From CAWUEX02 sp038148375 (GTDB taxonomy: Bacteria; Pseudomonadota; Alphaproteobacteria; Rhodospirillales; Rhodospirillaceae): a stretch of 64,000 bases of DNA. Positions 54,515 to 63,131 of the stretch are shown here, in pieces. The stretch is taken from contig JAYQVH010000014.1 in the NCBI GenBank assembly GCA_038148375.1, positions 23,095 to 87,094 of the forward strand. Reading direction: 5' to 3'. Numbering within the stretch: the first letter of the stretch is position 1; every line of letters starts with the position of its first letter. The notes under the pieces were generated by a model. That model did not search any database, was not told where the DNA came from, and saw only the letters and a list, made by a program, of their open reading frames with translations. The translations under genes and the position numbers were made by a program.

Positions 54515-55729
54515 ATGATCAACCGCCGCACCCTCTTGACCGGGACCGCCGCCACGGTTTCCGCCGCTGCTGCCGCCGGCACCTTCGGCCCGGCCATGGC
54601 TGCCGCGAAATCCGGCGAATTCCGCCTCGACGCGCCGCGTGGCCGCGAGGGCATCTACCGCCGCCTGCCGAGTCTGGACGTGCAGAGCAATCAGGACTTC
54701 CTCACTGACATCCGCCGCTTCGCCCAGGGCGGACCCGGCAACATGGTGGTCGCCGCGCGCGAGCGGGTGATCGAAATCCTGGAGGAGAACGGCTACGACC
54801 GCTATGCCGAATTGCCGATGGAGCGGGTTCTGGAATTGGTTCAGGACGATCCGACGGTCATGACCAGCGCGCGGCTGTGGCTGACCAACCAACAACTGAC
54901 CTGGAAAGGCGTACGCGACCTGTTCTACAGCGACGCCGATTTGTATCTGTCCGAATTGAAATCGGCTGAGAAGGCGGGCCCCGGATCGCTGGAACTGAAC
55001 CCGCGCATGCACATCCCCGAGTATGCCAAACATGAAATTCACATCATGCCCGGCGGTTACGTCGGCGATCCGCTCGGCGGTTACATCTATCATTACGGCA
55101 CGGTTAATTTCTTCCTTGGCCACAACAAGCAGGATGAAAACCAGACCGGCGTGGCCAACGCGGCCCCAACGCCGAAAGACGGCAAGGTGCGTCGTATTCT
55201 TGAAATCGGCTGCAGCGTCGGCCAGATGACGACGGCTCTCAAGCGCCGCTTCCCCGATGCGGAAGTGTGGGGCGTCGATGTCGGCGGCCCGATGGTCCAC
55301 TACGCCCACATGCGCACGGCGGACATCGGCCTCGATGTGAATTACCGCCAGGCGCTGGCGGAGGACACCGGCTTCCCGGACGACTACTTCGACATGGTGG
55401 TGTCCTACATCATCCTGCACGAGGTACCGAACAGCGAGAACACCAAGATCATGAAGGAAGTCAGCCGCGTGCTGCGTGGCGGCGGGATATACTACCCGGT
55501 CGACTTCTACACCTCGTTCGATCCGCCGAAGGATGCCTACGGCAAGTTCCGCCGCTGGTGGGACCACCGCTGGAACGGCGAACCGTGGGCGCTTCAGCAC
55601 ATGGATTACGACCTCGCCGGAGATCTGGCCGCCGTGGGTATGGACGTCAACAAGAAGGGCAACGCCGCGGTGATCTACAACACCGGCGCGACGCGCGGCC
55701 GCCCGAACCTTGTTGCGGTTGAGGCCTAA
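54515..55729 (+). CDS. Class I SAM-dependent methyltransferase with a Tat signal peptide
   Basis: The product has 404 residues from the ATG at 54515 (a TTG at 54500 is an alternative). The N-terminus reads MINRRTLLTGTAATVSAAAA, a twin-arginine signal with cleavage near PAMAA. The C-terminal half is a Rossmann methyltransferase: motif I LEIGCSVGQMTTALKRRFPD, acidic GVDVGG, motif II-IV PDDYFDMVVSYIILHEVP and EVSRVLRGGGIYYPVDFY. The cofactor site looks intact. SAM is not known to be present in the periplasm, so either it is not exported, or the signal is retained as an anchor, or export carries cofactor in. The N-terminal 200 residues are unlike common methyltransferases. Confidence 0.82.
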   Translation: MINRRTLLTGTAATVSAAAAAGTFGPAMAAAKSGEFRLDAPRGREGIYRRLPSLDVQSNQDFLTDIRRFAQGGPGNMVVAARERVIEILEENGYDRYAELPMERVLELVQDDPTVMTSARLWLTNQQLTWKGVRDLFYSDADLYLSELKSAEKAGPGSLELNPRMHIPEYAKHEIHIMPGGYVGDPLGGYIYHYGTVNFFLGHNKQDENQTGVANAAPTPKDGKVRRILEIGCSVGQMTTALKRRFPDAEVWGVDVGGPMVHYAHMRTADIGLDVNYRQALAEDTGFPDDYFDMVVSYIILHEVPNSENTKIMKEVSRVLRGGGIYYPVDFYTSFDPPKDAYGKFRRWWDHRWNGEPWALQHMDYDLAGDLAAVGMDVNKKGNAAVIYNTGATRGRPNLVAVEA

Positions 55730-55743
55730 GGGGAGGACGACAA

Positions 55744-56121
55744 ATGGCGACGGAAAAAGACGGTGTTTCCCTCAATGATGTCGGCCGCCTCGGCGCGGAA
55801 ACTGACTTCATAAAACACGATTCCGAGAACATGGTGCTGCTTGGAAATGCGCATATCGATAACCTGATGCACATGGTCATCGCCCTCGGGGCCGAAGTGT
55901 GGACTGGCCAGCAGCGCGTCAAGATCATGGAAACCCTGCTGTCCAGGCACGGCAAGGTGACTACCGAAATGATCGAGCAGTACGAGCCGACTCAGGAAGA
56001 ACTCGATAAGTGGGAAGGCGAACGCCGGGCGATGGTGGACCGCGTCTACAGCGTGATGGCGCGCAACAACCAGGATGCGCGTCCGTTCGCATCAACCGAG
56101 CCGAACCTCGATAAGAAGTAG
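55744..56121 (+). CDS. Unknown small soluble protein coupled to the methyltransferase
   Basis: The product has 125 residues, acidic, mostly helical, without a signal peptide. The sequence has a hydrophobic middle (GNAHIDNLMHMVIALGAEVW) and a charged C-terminal part (PTQEELDKWEGERRAMVDRV). It starts 14 bases after the methyltransferase stop with a good Shine-Dalgarno (GGGGAGGA). Its function is unknown; a partner or subunit of the methyltransferase is a guess from adjacency. Confidence 0.7.
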   Translation: MATEKDGVSLNDVGRLGAETDFIKHDSENMVLLGNAHIDNLMHMVIALGAEVWTGQQRVKIMETLLSRHGKVTTEMIEQYEPTQEELDKWEGERRAMVDRVYSVMARNNQDARPFASTEPNLDKK

Positions 56122-56136
56122 GTGCGCTTCGCCGGT

Positions 56137-57480
56137 CTAACCGGCGGCGGCCGTCTGCCGCTCGTCCAACGTATAACGCGTCAGCAGCAATCCGCCTGCG
56201 ACATTACAGGCCGCCGGGATAAGGGCCACGAGCACAAAAATGGCGGTGATCGCGGATTGTGGCTGTTCCGGCGGAAGGTCCGAACCTGCACCGCTGATGA
56301 ATCCGGAAATCTGCAGCACCAGGCCGGCCAGGAAGGGCGCGCCTGCGGCGGTGCCTTTTTCGACCATGCTGTAGACCGCCGCCATGGTGCCTTCCTGGGA
56401 GAGTCCGGTCTGTCTGGTGTTGTTTTCCATCGTGTCCGGCAAAATGGAAAAGCCGACAACCAACAAGCCCGCCGAGCCGACGCCGACCATGAACATGCGG
56501 ATGTCAGTCGCCCAGAACGGCTCACCCAGCGCCGTCGTCAGCCATGACAGGGCAATCAACGCATAGCTGAACCCTGCGCCCATATAGGTGTTGCGCTTGC
56601 CGTAGCGCTTGGCCAGCCACGACCACAGCGGCAGGGAAACAAGCGTTCCCGCCATCTGAAGGCTGGTGAAACGGATCAGAAAACTCTCATCCTGGTCGAG
56701 AACATAGCGGGCGAGATATAGCAGTGCTGCTGTGGTGCTGCTGGCGGCAAACAGCTGAAATAGCTTGACGCCGATGAACACGCGAAACGGTTTTTGCGCC
56801 AACACCATGCGCACTTGCTCGACATAGCCGACGCGCGAGGTCTCCGCCTGCACAATCACCGGCGCGCGCGATATCAGAAAGGTGCTCAGCCACATGAAAG
56901 CCAGGATGAGAGCGCCCTGAAGCCAGCCCATGCCGACATATCCCGTGTACCCGCCACCGAACACGTTTAACAGCATTGGTCCGAGCACCCCGACGTTGAG
57001 TCCGGCGACGGTCATTGCGACCACCCGAAACGACATCATTGTCGTGCGCTGCTGGGGGATCGCAGTGATTTCCGCAGGAACGGTGAGGTAGGGCACGACG
57101 AACAGGCTGTAGCCAGTGGCGTAAATAATCAGGGCGACGAGTGCAAAGATCTCAGTCCACGGGCCTTCCAGGTGCGGCGTTGAGAACAAAACTGCATAGC
57201 CCAGAGCCGCGACCGGCGCGCCATAAAACAGGAAGGGGACGCGGCGGCCCCAGCGGCTCTCCGTGCGATCGCTCCACTGGCCGACCACCATGCTCGCCCC
57301 GATATCCCAGATTCTGGATAACAGAATAAGCGTGCCGGCAATTGCCGGCGCGATACCCAGATACTCTGTCATATAAAACAGAATGAAAAAGCTCATCGCG
57401 CCGAGCAGAGTGCTCGACCCGACTGTGCCGGCGGCCCATCCGATTGAAATGAGGCGCGTGGTGCCGCGCGGGTCTGACAT
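56137..57480 (-). CDS. MFS transporter, GPH (glycoside-pentoside-hexuronide) type
   Basis: The product has 447 residues and about 12 transmembrane segments. The GPH loop motif is SDRTESRWGRRVPFLFYG (residues about 70-87). In MelB two aspartates in helix II bind the cation (D55 and D59). Here the first is D59, but the residue four positions later is S63 (WDIGASMVVG), so Na+/H+ coupling may differ. Substrates of relatives are sugars or glycosides. It begins a minus-strand pair with the PAP/fibrillin-like gene upstream of it. Nothing indicates whether it imports or exports. Confidence 0.86.
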   Translation of the reverse strand: MSDPRGTTRLISIGWAAGTVGSSTLLGAMSFFILFYMTEYLGIAPAIAGTLILLSRIWDIGASMVVGQWSDRTESRWGRRVPFLFYGAPVAALGYAVLFSTPHLEGPWTEIFALVALIIYATGYSLFVVPYLTVPAEITAIPQQRTTMMSFRVVAMTVAGLNVGVLGPMLLNVFGGGYTGYVGMGWLQGALILAFMWLSTFLISRAPVIVQAETSRVGYVEQVRMVLAQKPFRVFIGVKLFQLFAASSTTAALLYLARYVLDQDESFLIRFTSLQMAGTLVSLPLWSWLAKRYGKRNTYMGAGFSYALIALSWLTTALGEPFWATDIRMFMVGVGSAGLLVVGFSILPDTMENNTRQTGLSQEGTMAAVYSMVEKGTAAGAPFLAGLVLQISGFISGAGSDLPPEQPQSAITAIFVLVALIPAACNVAGGLLLTRYTLDERQTAAAG

Positions 57481-57500
57481 GCTGCGCGGCTCCGGTACGG

Positions 57501-58343
57501 TTATTCAGCGGCCATGGAGGGCGGTGCGATGGTTTTGTCTTTCCAGTATTCGATGGAATACATCGGCCGGTCGGTCTTGAACAAAATATAGTGTCCGCCA
57601 AGCTTGCCGAGTTGAACGCGCATTTCATCGTCCATGTAGGGCACGCGCGACCACAGCTTCGGCGGGGTTTCGATCTTAGCTTCGACATTGTCCATGCTGC
57701 CGAGACCGGTTTCCTCGACGAACTCTTCCATCGTCATGTCGTGGTCGGCGGGAACGATCTTGAACTTATCGAAGTCGACAAAGAAGCGGTCCATTTCCTC
57801 CGCCACGGTACGGTACTTTGCGAAAGCGAAGTGATACGCCGGCACGGCTTTCTCGCCGATGGTGAAATGCGAGAAGAAATTGTACTCGCCAGTATCCGGA
57901 TTGATTTCCAGGCCGGAGCCGAGAAACTGGGACGGAATGTCGGGCAGGCGGCCCATCGACCACACCTTCAGCGACGTCGTCACACCGCGGCCCTTGTTGT
58001 GCGCGCCCTTGCCGCCGATCAAGCGGCCGATGTTGTAGTAGTCGCCGCTCCAATGGCCACGGAAAACGTCCGGAAAGTTCATCGCATCGGGATAGAACGT
58101 CAGCGGCTCAAGCTCGTCGATGATCGCATCGATTCGCGCGGATTCCGGCGTCCCGGAGTCAAAGCCTTCCTGGTGCGTGGCGATGATTTCCAGCAGTTCC
58201 CTGCGGAGCGCCAGGCGCTGCTCATTCTGTTCATCGGTCAGATGGTCCGGTTTCGATGGAGCGTCAGTCATGGCGGTGGCCTTTGCGTCCGGAGGGATCT
58301 GGGAAACAACCTCGAATTCGGTCTTACTATCGGACGTTTCCAC
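57501..58343 (-). CDS. PAP/fibrillin-like protein
   Basis: The product has 280 residues from a GTG at 58343 that follows AGGAGG; an ATG at 58271 is an alternative. The pattern fits plastid-lipid-associated proteins: a helix (LRRELLEIIATHQEGFDSGT), a barrel start with FRGHWSGDYYNIGRL, further strands (VTTSLKVWSMGRLPD; FFSHFTIGEK), and the C-terminal VPYMDDEMRVQLGKLGGHYI like the fibrillin YLDxxLRI motif. Such proteins bind lipophilic or hydrophobic molecules. This is a resemblance seen by eye, so moderate confidence. No signal peptide is present. Confidence 0.6.
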   Translation of the reverse strand: METSDSKTEFEVVSQIPPDAKATAMTDAPSKPDHLTDEQNEQRLALRRELLEIIATHQEGFDSGTPESARIDAIIDELEPLTFYPDAMNFPDVFRGHWSGDYYNIGRLIGGKGAHNKGRGVTTSLKVWSMGRLPDIPSQFLGSGLEINPDTGEYNFFSHFTIGEKAVPAYHFAFAKYRTVAEEMDRFFVDFDKFKIVPADHDMTMEEFVEETGLGSMDNVEAKIETPPKLWSRVPYMDDEMRVQLGKLGGHYILFKTDRPMYSIEYWKDKTIAPPSMAAE

Positions 58344-58507
58344 GCCCTACGGAACCTCCTTTTCCGCCCGGCGCTCGCTAGGTGCGGGTGCGTTCCGGCC
58401 CAGTCCGGTCACTCTTTGTTACCGAAAAGCCCCTTGGGCGGGCAGGGCCACGGGCGTAGACTTTGCTATGATCGATGTGTGAATCCGCCGGGAGAGGGAG
58501 CCCCGCC
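58344..58507. promoter_or_regulatory. Divergent promoter region between the PAP-like gene and the Rieske oxygenase gene
   Basis: The 164 bases between two divergent starts should hold promoters for both genes. An AGGAGG Shine-Dalgarno for the PAP-like gene is at about 58355-58360. The Shine-Dalgarno of the oxygenase gene is the GGGAGAGGGAG run at about 58490-58500. No hexamers or operators are convincing. Confidence 0.4.
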
Positions 58508-59653
58508 ATGTTCATCAATTTCTGGTACGCCGCAGGCCGCAGCGAAGATTTCACCAATGAAAAGCCGACCAAAGTGCGCATGCTCGGGCTGGATTTCGTT
58601 CTGTTCCGCGACAGCGCCGGCAAGGTGCACTGCCTGAACGACACCTGTGTCCATCGCGGCGGGTCGCTCGGCAACGGCAAGATGCAGGGTGACTGCGTGC
58701 AATGCCCGTACCACGGGTGGGAATTCAACGCGGAGGGCGTATGCACCAAGGTGCCGTCGCTCGGGCCCGAAGGCAAACCGCCCAGCCGCGCGCGTACCGA
58801 CGTTTACCCGGTCGAGGAAAAGTACGGCCTGATCCATGTCTTTCTTGGCGACCTGCCCGAGGCCGAACGCCCGCCGATCATGGAGATACCCGAATACGGC
58901 ACCGAGGGCTGGCGGGCCACCGTGCAAGAATACAACTGGGTGATCGATTATCAGCGCTCCGTGGAGAACGCCCTCGATCCGGCACACAATGAATTCGTCC
59001 ACCCGACGCACGGCTTTTCGGGTAAGGATCCGGATTACCGGGTGCCGCCCCTCAATATCGATGAAACTGATTGGGGCACCGGCTTTCTGGTTGAATATAA
59101 GGCGCCGCCCCTGGCCGACGACAAAATGCGCGAAGGCACCGGCCGCGACACCAACGCCATGATCACCGCGGGTACCTGGACGCACGGCCCGACCAACAAC
59201 GTCACGCGCATCAACCCGATGCCCGACAAGCACATTCACCAATACAGCTTTAAGACGCCGGTGGATGCGACGCACTCGAAATCCTATCTGGTCAACCTGC
59301 GCAACTTCGTCATCGAACCTGAGAACGACGCGCGCATGATGACGCGCAACGATGTCGTCGCCGGTCAGGACGGCGAAGTGCTGGAGGCGATGAACCCGCT
59401 GGTCACACCGCCGACCAACACCAAGGAAATCTTCGTACCCGCCGACGGTGCGATTGCCCGCTATCGCGAAATCCTCAAAGGCTGGGAAGCCAAGGGCTGG
59501 AAGATCGACATGGAAAAGCTTGAGGCCACCCGTCAGCGCGTCGCCTACGCCATCCCGAGCCCGGCCCGGCGCGAGTCAAAAGGCTGGGTGATCGACCCGG
59601 TGCCGATGATGCCGGGCAGCGCCAGCGGCAGCGTCAAGCAGGCGGCGGAGTAA
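58508..59653 (+). CDS. Rieske-type ring-hydroxylating oxygenase, alpha subunit
   Basis: The product has 381 residues. The Rieske [2Fe-2S] cluster ligands are C47-H49 (CVHRGGSLG) and C66-H69 (CPYHGW). The mononuclear iron site is D157, H160 and H165 (ENALDPAHNEFVHPTHG). This matches single-component oxygenase alpha subunits that hydroxylate or demethylate aromatic and N- or O-methylated compounds using electrons from a reductase. No ferredoxin or ferredoxin-reductase gene is adjacent; the flavin reductase 1.3 kb away is a possible but unproven source of electrons. The start at 58508 gives the usual MFINFWYAAG beginning. Confidence 0.92.
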   Translation: MFINFWYAAGRSEDFTNEKPTKVRMLGLDFVLFRDSAGKVHCLNDTCVHRGGSLGNGKMQGDCVQCPYHGWEFNAEGVCTKVPSLGPEGKPPSRARTDVYPVEEKYGLIHVFLGDLPEAERPPIMEIPEYGTEGWRATVQEYNWVIDYQRSVENALDPAHNEFVHPTHGFSGKDPDYRVPPLNIDETDWGTGFLVEYKAPPLADDKMREGTGRDTNAMITAGTWTHGPTNNVTRINPMPDKHIHQYSFKTPVDATHSKSYLVNLRNFVIEPENDARMMTRNDVVAGQDGEVLEAMNPLVTPPTNTKEIFVPADGAIARYREILKGWEAKGWKIDMEKLEATRQRVAYAIPSPARRESKGWVIDPVPMMPGSASGSVKQAAE

Positions 59654-59656
59654 GGC

Positions 59657-60916
59657 TCACACCCCCGGCGCGACCAGCGCGCCTTGCGCGACCATACGCG
59701 CGATGGTGTCGCGCTGAATGTCCGCGAGTTCGGTCGCGGAGAGCATCGGGCCGTCCAGGTGGGTATCGACCGGCGCGCCCTCGACGCCGTCGTACATATG
59801 CCGGAACAGCGGCATCTGCATGTGATTGATCATGGTATTGAAGCTGCCGAGTGATGTGCGCTGCTGGCGCAAGGCGTCGATGTCGAGCGCCGCTGCGGTG
59901 ATTTCCACTTCGCCGGTTTCGGATTGGGCCACAAGCGCGCCCTTGAAATCGATGATCTGCGACGGCTGGCGGCGCGGGTAGGGGGACTCGGCGTCCTGAC
60001 CGAACGCCGGCGCCATCGGCCCGAGATTGGACAACAGCACATAGGCGGTGTTCTCGAACGCACGCACGCGCCGCGTCATATCGCTGACGCTGGGCATGCT
60101 GAAATCATGGCCCTTTGGCAACGGAATCGAGGCCGTCGGGCTGAGCAGCACTTCCGCGCCTTTCAAAACCATCGCGCGGGCGACCTCCGGATAATTCATG
60201 TCGCCGGCGACAACGCAGGCGAGGCGGCCGATCTCCGTGTCGGCGACCGGGAACAGACTGTCTTCGCCGAAGGTGTCGATCCATTCGGACAGAATGTCGC
60301 CGGGGCGCGTTTTGCTGGTCAGTCCGGTGAGCTTGCGGCAATTCAAGATCAGGTCGCCCGATGGCCCGACGATCATTCCCGACAAAAAGTAACGGCCCGG
60401 ATATTGATCGAATCCTTCGGCCGGGTTGAAGGCGACGAAGGCATTGGCGTTCTGGCAGGCTTTGCCGATGCGCTCGAGCTCCGGGCCGTCGGCGCGGATG
60501 GTGCCCTCGTACCACTGGGCCGGCGTGATGGCGAAGGAGCCGGGGATTTGCAGGCCGAATTCCGGAAACGACATCAGCCGCGCGCCGTGCTCTCCGGCAC
60601 CGCGTTCGATCAGGTCGCACATGACCTCGACATTGTGCGCGAGGGCGTCCGGCACAAACGCGCCGGCGTCATCGAAGGTCGGGACGACCGGCGACTGCAC
60701 ACAGGCTGCGGTGTAAGGCGCGACCTTCGCACCGGACGGTTCGATCCCGGCTTTGACCGGCGGGTAATAGGGTGAGGTGCCTTGCGTGTTTCGCGTCTCT
60801 TGGGCGTGGGCGGGACGGTGCAGCGTGCCGCCGACCGCCAGTGCGGCCGCAGACGAGGTAAGGCTGCGGCGCGACAATACGCCGCCGCGGGAGGAGTCGG
60901 ATTCGCGGTTGGACAT
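59657..60916 (-). CDS. Tat-exported nitrilase-fold protein lacking the catalytic cysteine
   Basis: The product has 419 residues. The Tat signal is LSRRSLTSSAAALAVGGTL, cleavage near AHAQE. The carbon-nitrogen hydrolase fold has E119 (SFPEFGL) and K195 (NCRKLTG) of the Glu-Lys-Cys triad. The cysteine segment, canonically I-C-Y-D-x-x-F-P-E, reads VAGDMNYPEVARAM, so A237 replaces the nucleophile; the nearest cysteine is C234. The enzyme cannot use the normal thiol mechanism unless C234 acts. Other members hydrolyse nitriles, amides and carbamates. Opposite direction to the Rieske gene with convergent stops, three bases apart. Confidence 0.85.
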   Translation of the reverse strand: MSNRESDSSRGGVLSRRSLTSSAAALAVGGTLHRPAHAQETRNTQGTSPYYPPVKAGIEPSGAKVAPYTAACVQSPVVPTFDDAGAFVPDALAHNVEVMCDLIERGAGEHGARLMSFPEFGLQIPGSFAITPAQWYEGTIRADGPELERIGKACQNANAFVAFNPAEGFDQYPGRYFLSGMIVGPSGDLILNCRKLTGLTSKTRPGDILSEWIDTFGEDSLFPVADTEIGRLACVVAGDMNYPEVARAMVLKGAEVLLSPTASIPLPKGHDFSMPSVSDMTRRVRAFENTAYVLLSNLGPMAPAFGQDAESPYPRRQPSQIIDFKGALVAQSETGEVEITAAALDIDALRQQRTSLGSFNTMINHMQMPLFRHMYDGVEGAPVDTHLDGPMLSATELADIQRDTIARMVAQGALVAPGV

Positions 60917-61003
60917 CGGTGGCCTCCTGAACAGGTGCGATCAGATCAATTGAATTCGAAATCCAGACTGCCGGGCAAGCGCGGAAAGACCGCGGGTCTC
61001 ACA

Positions 61004-61615
61004 TCAAACCCTAAAGACCTCTGACAACCGGACGTACGCGCCTTTGCCAACGCGCCCCAGGGGGTCGAACGCTGCCACGTCAATTCGAACCTGGCCTTTG
61101 GCGTCGAGTGCGCCGACATCGTCGCGCACCCAGAGCCGGACGATCTCGGCAAACACCAGAATTTGATCCGTGTTGCCGACACGTGTGAACTGCCGCGCGA
61201 CACAGCCCATGGACACAGGCGAGTTTTTGACGCGCGGGATCGGCCAATTCCAGTCGCTCAAAGCGATGTCGAATTTCTTGACCTCGCTTTCGCCCGCGGG
61301 CAGCTCTTCGGAGGAGTTCTGCATGTCTTTCGCTTGGTCCACGCAGGCCAAACTGATGACGCATTCGGGTTCGTTCCGCAGATTGCGGTGCGTATCTTTC
61401 ACCTTACCGGCCATGCCGTCGCCGATGGAAAACATGACCATCGGAGGATCGCTGGTGATGCCGTTGAAATAGGAGTAAGGCGCGAGGTTCCAGCGTTCGT
61501 CACCATGATCCACGCCGTTGTCGGTTAAGACCCAGGCAATGGGGCGAGGAATAATGATCTGGCTAAACAGGGCATAGGACTCACTCTCGGAGAGGCCGTG
61601 CAGTTCAACGTCCAT
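61004..61615 (-). CDS. Flavin reductase-like (FMN-binding) protein
   Basis: The product has 203 residues with the flavin reductase-like split-barrel. It begins with a typical stretch (SQIIIPRPIAWVLTDNG, NLAPYSYFNGITSDPPMVMF) and ends with the RIDVAAFDPLGRVGKGAY segment. Members reduce FMN with NAD(P)H to serve monooxygenases, or act on their own substrate. It is 87 bases upstream of the nitrilase-fold gene on the same strand. A link with the Rieske oxygenase is possible but unproven. Confidence 0.88.
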   Translation of the reverse strand: MDVELHGLSESESYALFSQIIIPRPIAWVLTDNGVDHGDERWNLAPYSYFNGITSDPPMVMFSIGDGMAGKVKDTHRNLRNEPECVISLACVDQAKDMQNSSEELPAGESEVKKFDIALSDWNWPIPRVKNSPVSMGCVARQFTRVGNTDQILVFAEIVRLWVRDDVGALDAKGQVRIDVAAFDPLGRVGKGAYVRLSEVFRV

Positions 61616-61702
61616 TTATCTTCAAAACCATACTTCTTTAAATTCTCGGGCTTCTGGCCTTAATGCCGGGCATCTCCCGTCTCTGCAACCACTTTCCGGC
61701 AT

Positions 61703-61736
61703 TGCGAGTGGAGTTACGCCTATCCTGCCACTCGCA
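61703..61736. repeat. 9-bp inverted repeat between cupin and flavin reductase genes
   Basis: TGCGAGTGG (61703-61711) and CCACTCGCA (61728-61736) form a perfect stem with a 16-base spacer, downstream of the cupin gene and upstream of the flavin reductase gene. There is no T-run, so it could be an attenuator, operator or weak terminator. Confidence 0.5.
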
Positions 61737-61779
61737 GGGTGTAGGTTTCCGGCGGCGACGGCACCGCGAGGGCGCAGCG

Positions 61780-62166
61780 TTATTTGAACTCAACATCCCG
61801 GGTCCCGGCGAAACCGAGCGTGATGTAATCCACCGGCACGCGGCTGGGTCCGAACACCGAGTGATGCAGGGCGCGGCCGTCGATGAACACACCGTCGCCG
61901 GGGGCGAGGCGGCAGGTCTGGCCGTCCTGGGGCGTGGTTTCCAAATGCCCCTGCATGCAGAACACGAAGCTCGGGAAGTTGATGAGGTGCATTTCCATCG
62001 GCCCGCCGTCGAAGGGCTCGCCCGGCTGGCGGGTGGAGATCGACCAGCTTTTGCCATCCTGCTTCTCCGAGAGCCATTCCGTCTCGCTGACCTGGGTGAG
62101 GTGGACCTCCCGTTCGGTCGCGTAAGAGCGGTTGTTGTGGTCCATACCCAGGGCGCAGAATTTCAT
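61780..62166 (-). CDS. Small cupin-fold protein
   Basis: The product has 128 residues and a single cupin domain. The pattern PFDGGPMEMHLINFPSFVFC and the closing LAPGDGVFIDGRALHHSVFG correspond to the two cupin motifs. The first motif appears to lack the HxH pair typical of metal sites (MEMHLIN), so metal binding is uncertain, while HH in the second motif remains. It could be an isomerase, dioxygenase or ligand-binding protein. Divergent from the DUF1838 gene at 62266 (about 100 bases between). Confidence 0.75.
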   Translation of the reverse strand: MKFCALGMDHNNRSYATEREVHLTQVSETEWLSEKQDGKSWSISTRQPGEPFDGGPMEMHLINFPSFVFCMQGHLETTPQDGQTCRLAPGDGVFIDGRALHHSVFGPSRVPVDYITLGFAGTRDVEFK

Positions 62167-62265
62167 GGTATCGCTTTCATCTTGGATTGGCGGTTGGTCC
62201 GCCGCGCGGTTTGGAGTCTAGAATAGCCGCAACAGCGCGCAATACGAACAGCAGGGCGGAAAAAA

Positions 62266-63081
62266 GTGAACGGATTTACGCGACGTCGATTTGGTGCATC
62301 AGCATTGGCCGGTGCGGCCACTCTTGGCAAAGCGCCACCGCTGTGGGCGGACGAACTCAGCCTCGATGACATGGTTCGGGTCATGGCGCGCACCGACGGC
62401 GGCATGGCGATCCGCTGGACCAAGGGCGTGCTCTCCGGGATCGTCGACGAGGAGACCACCCAGCTGCTCGGCGTCTCCCAGCAGATTTACTCCCGCCATG
62501 TGCGCCAGCCCGACGGCAGCTTCGAGGTCGTCTATCTGGAACTGGTCTACTTCACCGACCTGAAAACCGGCGTCGCCGAGGAAATCTGGCGCAACCCGTA
62601 TACCGGGCGCGACGTGACGGTGCCGCGGCAAATTCTGGGCCCGGTGCGCTTCAAGCTCGGCACCGACTTCCGCGTCGTCAACCAGCCCTATGCCATGGAC
62701 GGCATCCGCAACAGTCACTGGCTCGAGCCGGTCTCCGCCGGACCGGACGAAGTGGCATTCGACGAGCGCATCGAGTCCTACGTGCCGCCGATGACCGAGG
62801 GCGGCGCGTCGATGACGTTTCATGAGGTGTTCTCGTTCCGCGCGCCGCGTGCAGCGGTGATGGATTCACAAGCGGCGCACGTGCCGTCGAGCGTCTATAA
62901 GATCAACGTCATCAGCTGGCGCAACTGGATGGATATGGCCGGGCACGATGGCGTCACCCTGTCTCACGGCGCCGGCCACGTCATCACCGATTATGCTAAG
63001 CTGCCCGCCGATCTGGCGGCCAAGAACGCCGAACACTTCCCCGATGTGATCGAAGACATCGAGGGGTATTTAGAGGTGTGA
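62266..63081 (+). CDS. Tat-exported DUF1838 protein (copy 4)
   Basis: The product has 271 residues from a GTG at 62266. The signal is a Tat motif (MNGFTRRRFGASALAGAATL, cleavage near LWADE). The DUF1838 core is recognisable as VYFTDLKTGVAEEIWRNPYT with GRDVTVP, and SYVPPMTEGGASMTFHEVFS, but it is distant from copies 1 and 2. Conserved Trp/His regions suggest a ligand pocket, while the role is unknown. It is 50 bases before the last copy and opens the right-hand end of the DUF1838 set. Confidence 0.82.
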   Translation: MNGFTRRRFGASALAGAATLGKAPPLWADELSLDDMVRVMARTDGGMAIRWTKGVLSGIVDEETTQLLGVSQQIYSRHVRQPDGSFEVVYLELVYFTDLKTGVAEEIWRNPYTGRDVTVPRQILGPVRFKLGTDFRVVNQPYAMDGIRNSHWLEPVSAGPDEVAFDERIESYVPPMTEGGASMTFHEVFSFRAPRAAVMDSQAAHVPSSVYKINVISWRNWMDMAGHDGVTLSHGAGHVITDYAKLPADLAAKNAEHFPDVIEDIEGYLEV

Positions 63082-63131
63082 GGGAACGCCGGTAAGGTTT
63101 TTACGAAACGTCAAACGCAGGGAGATGCAAT

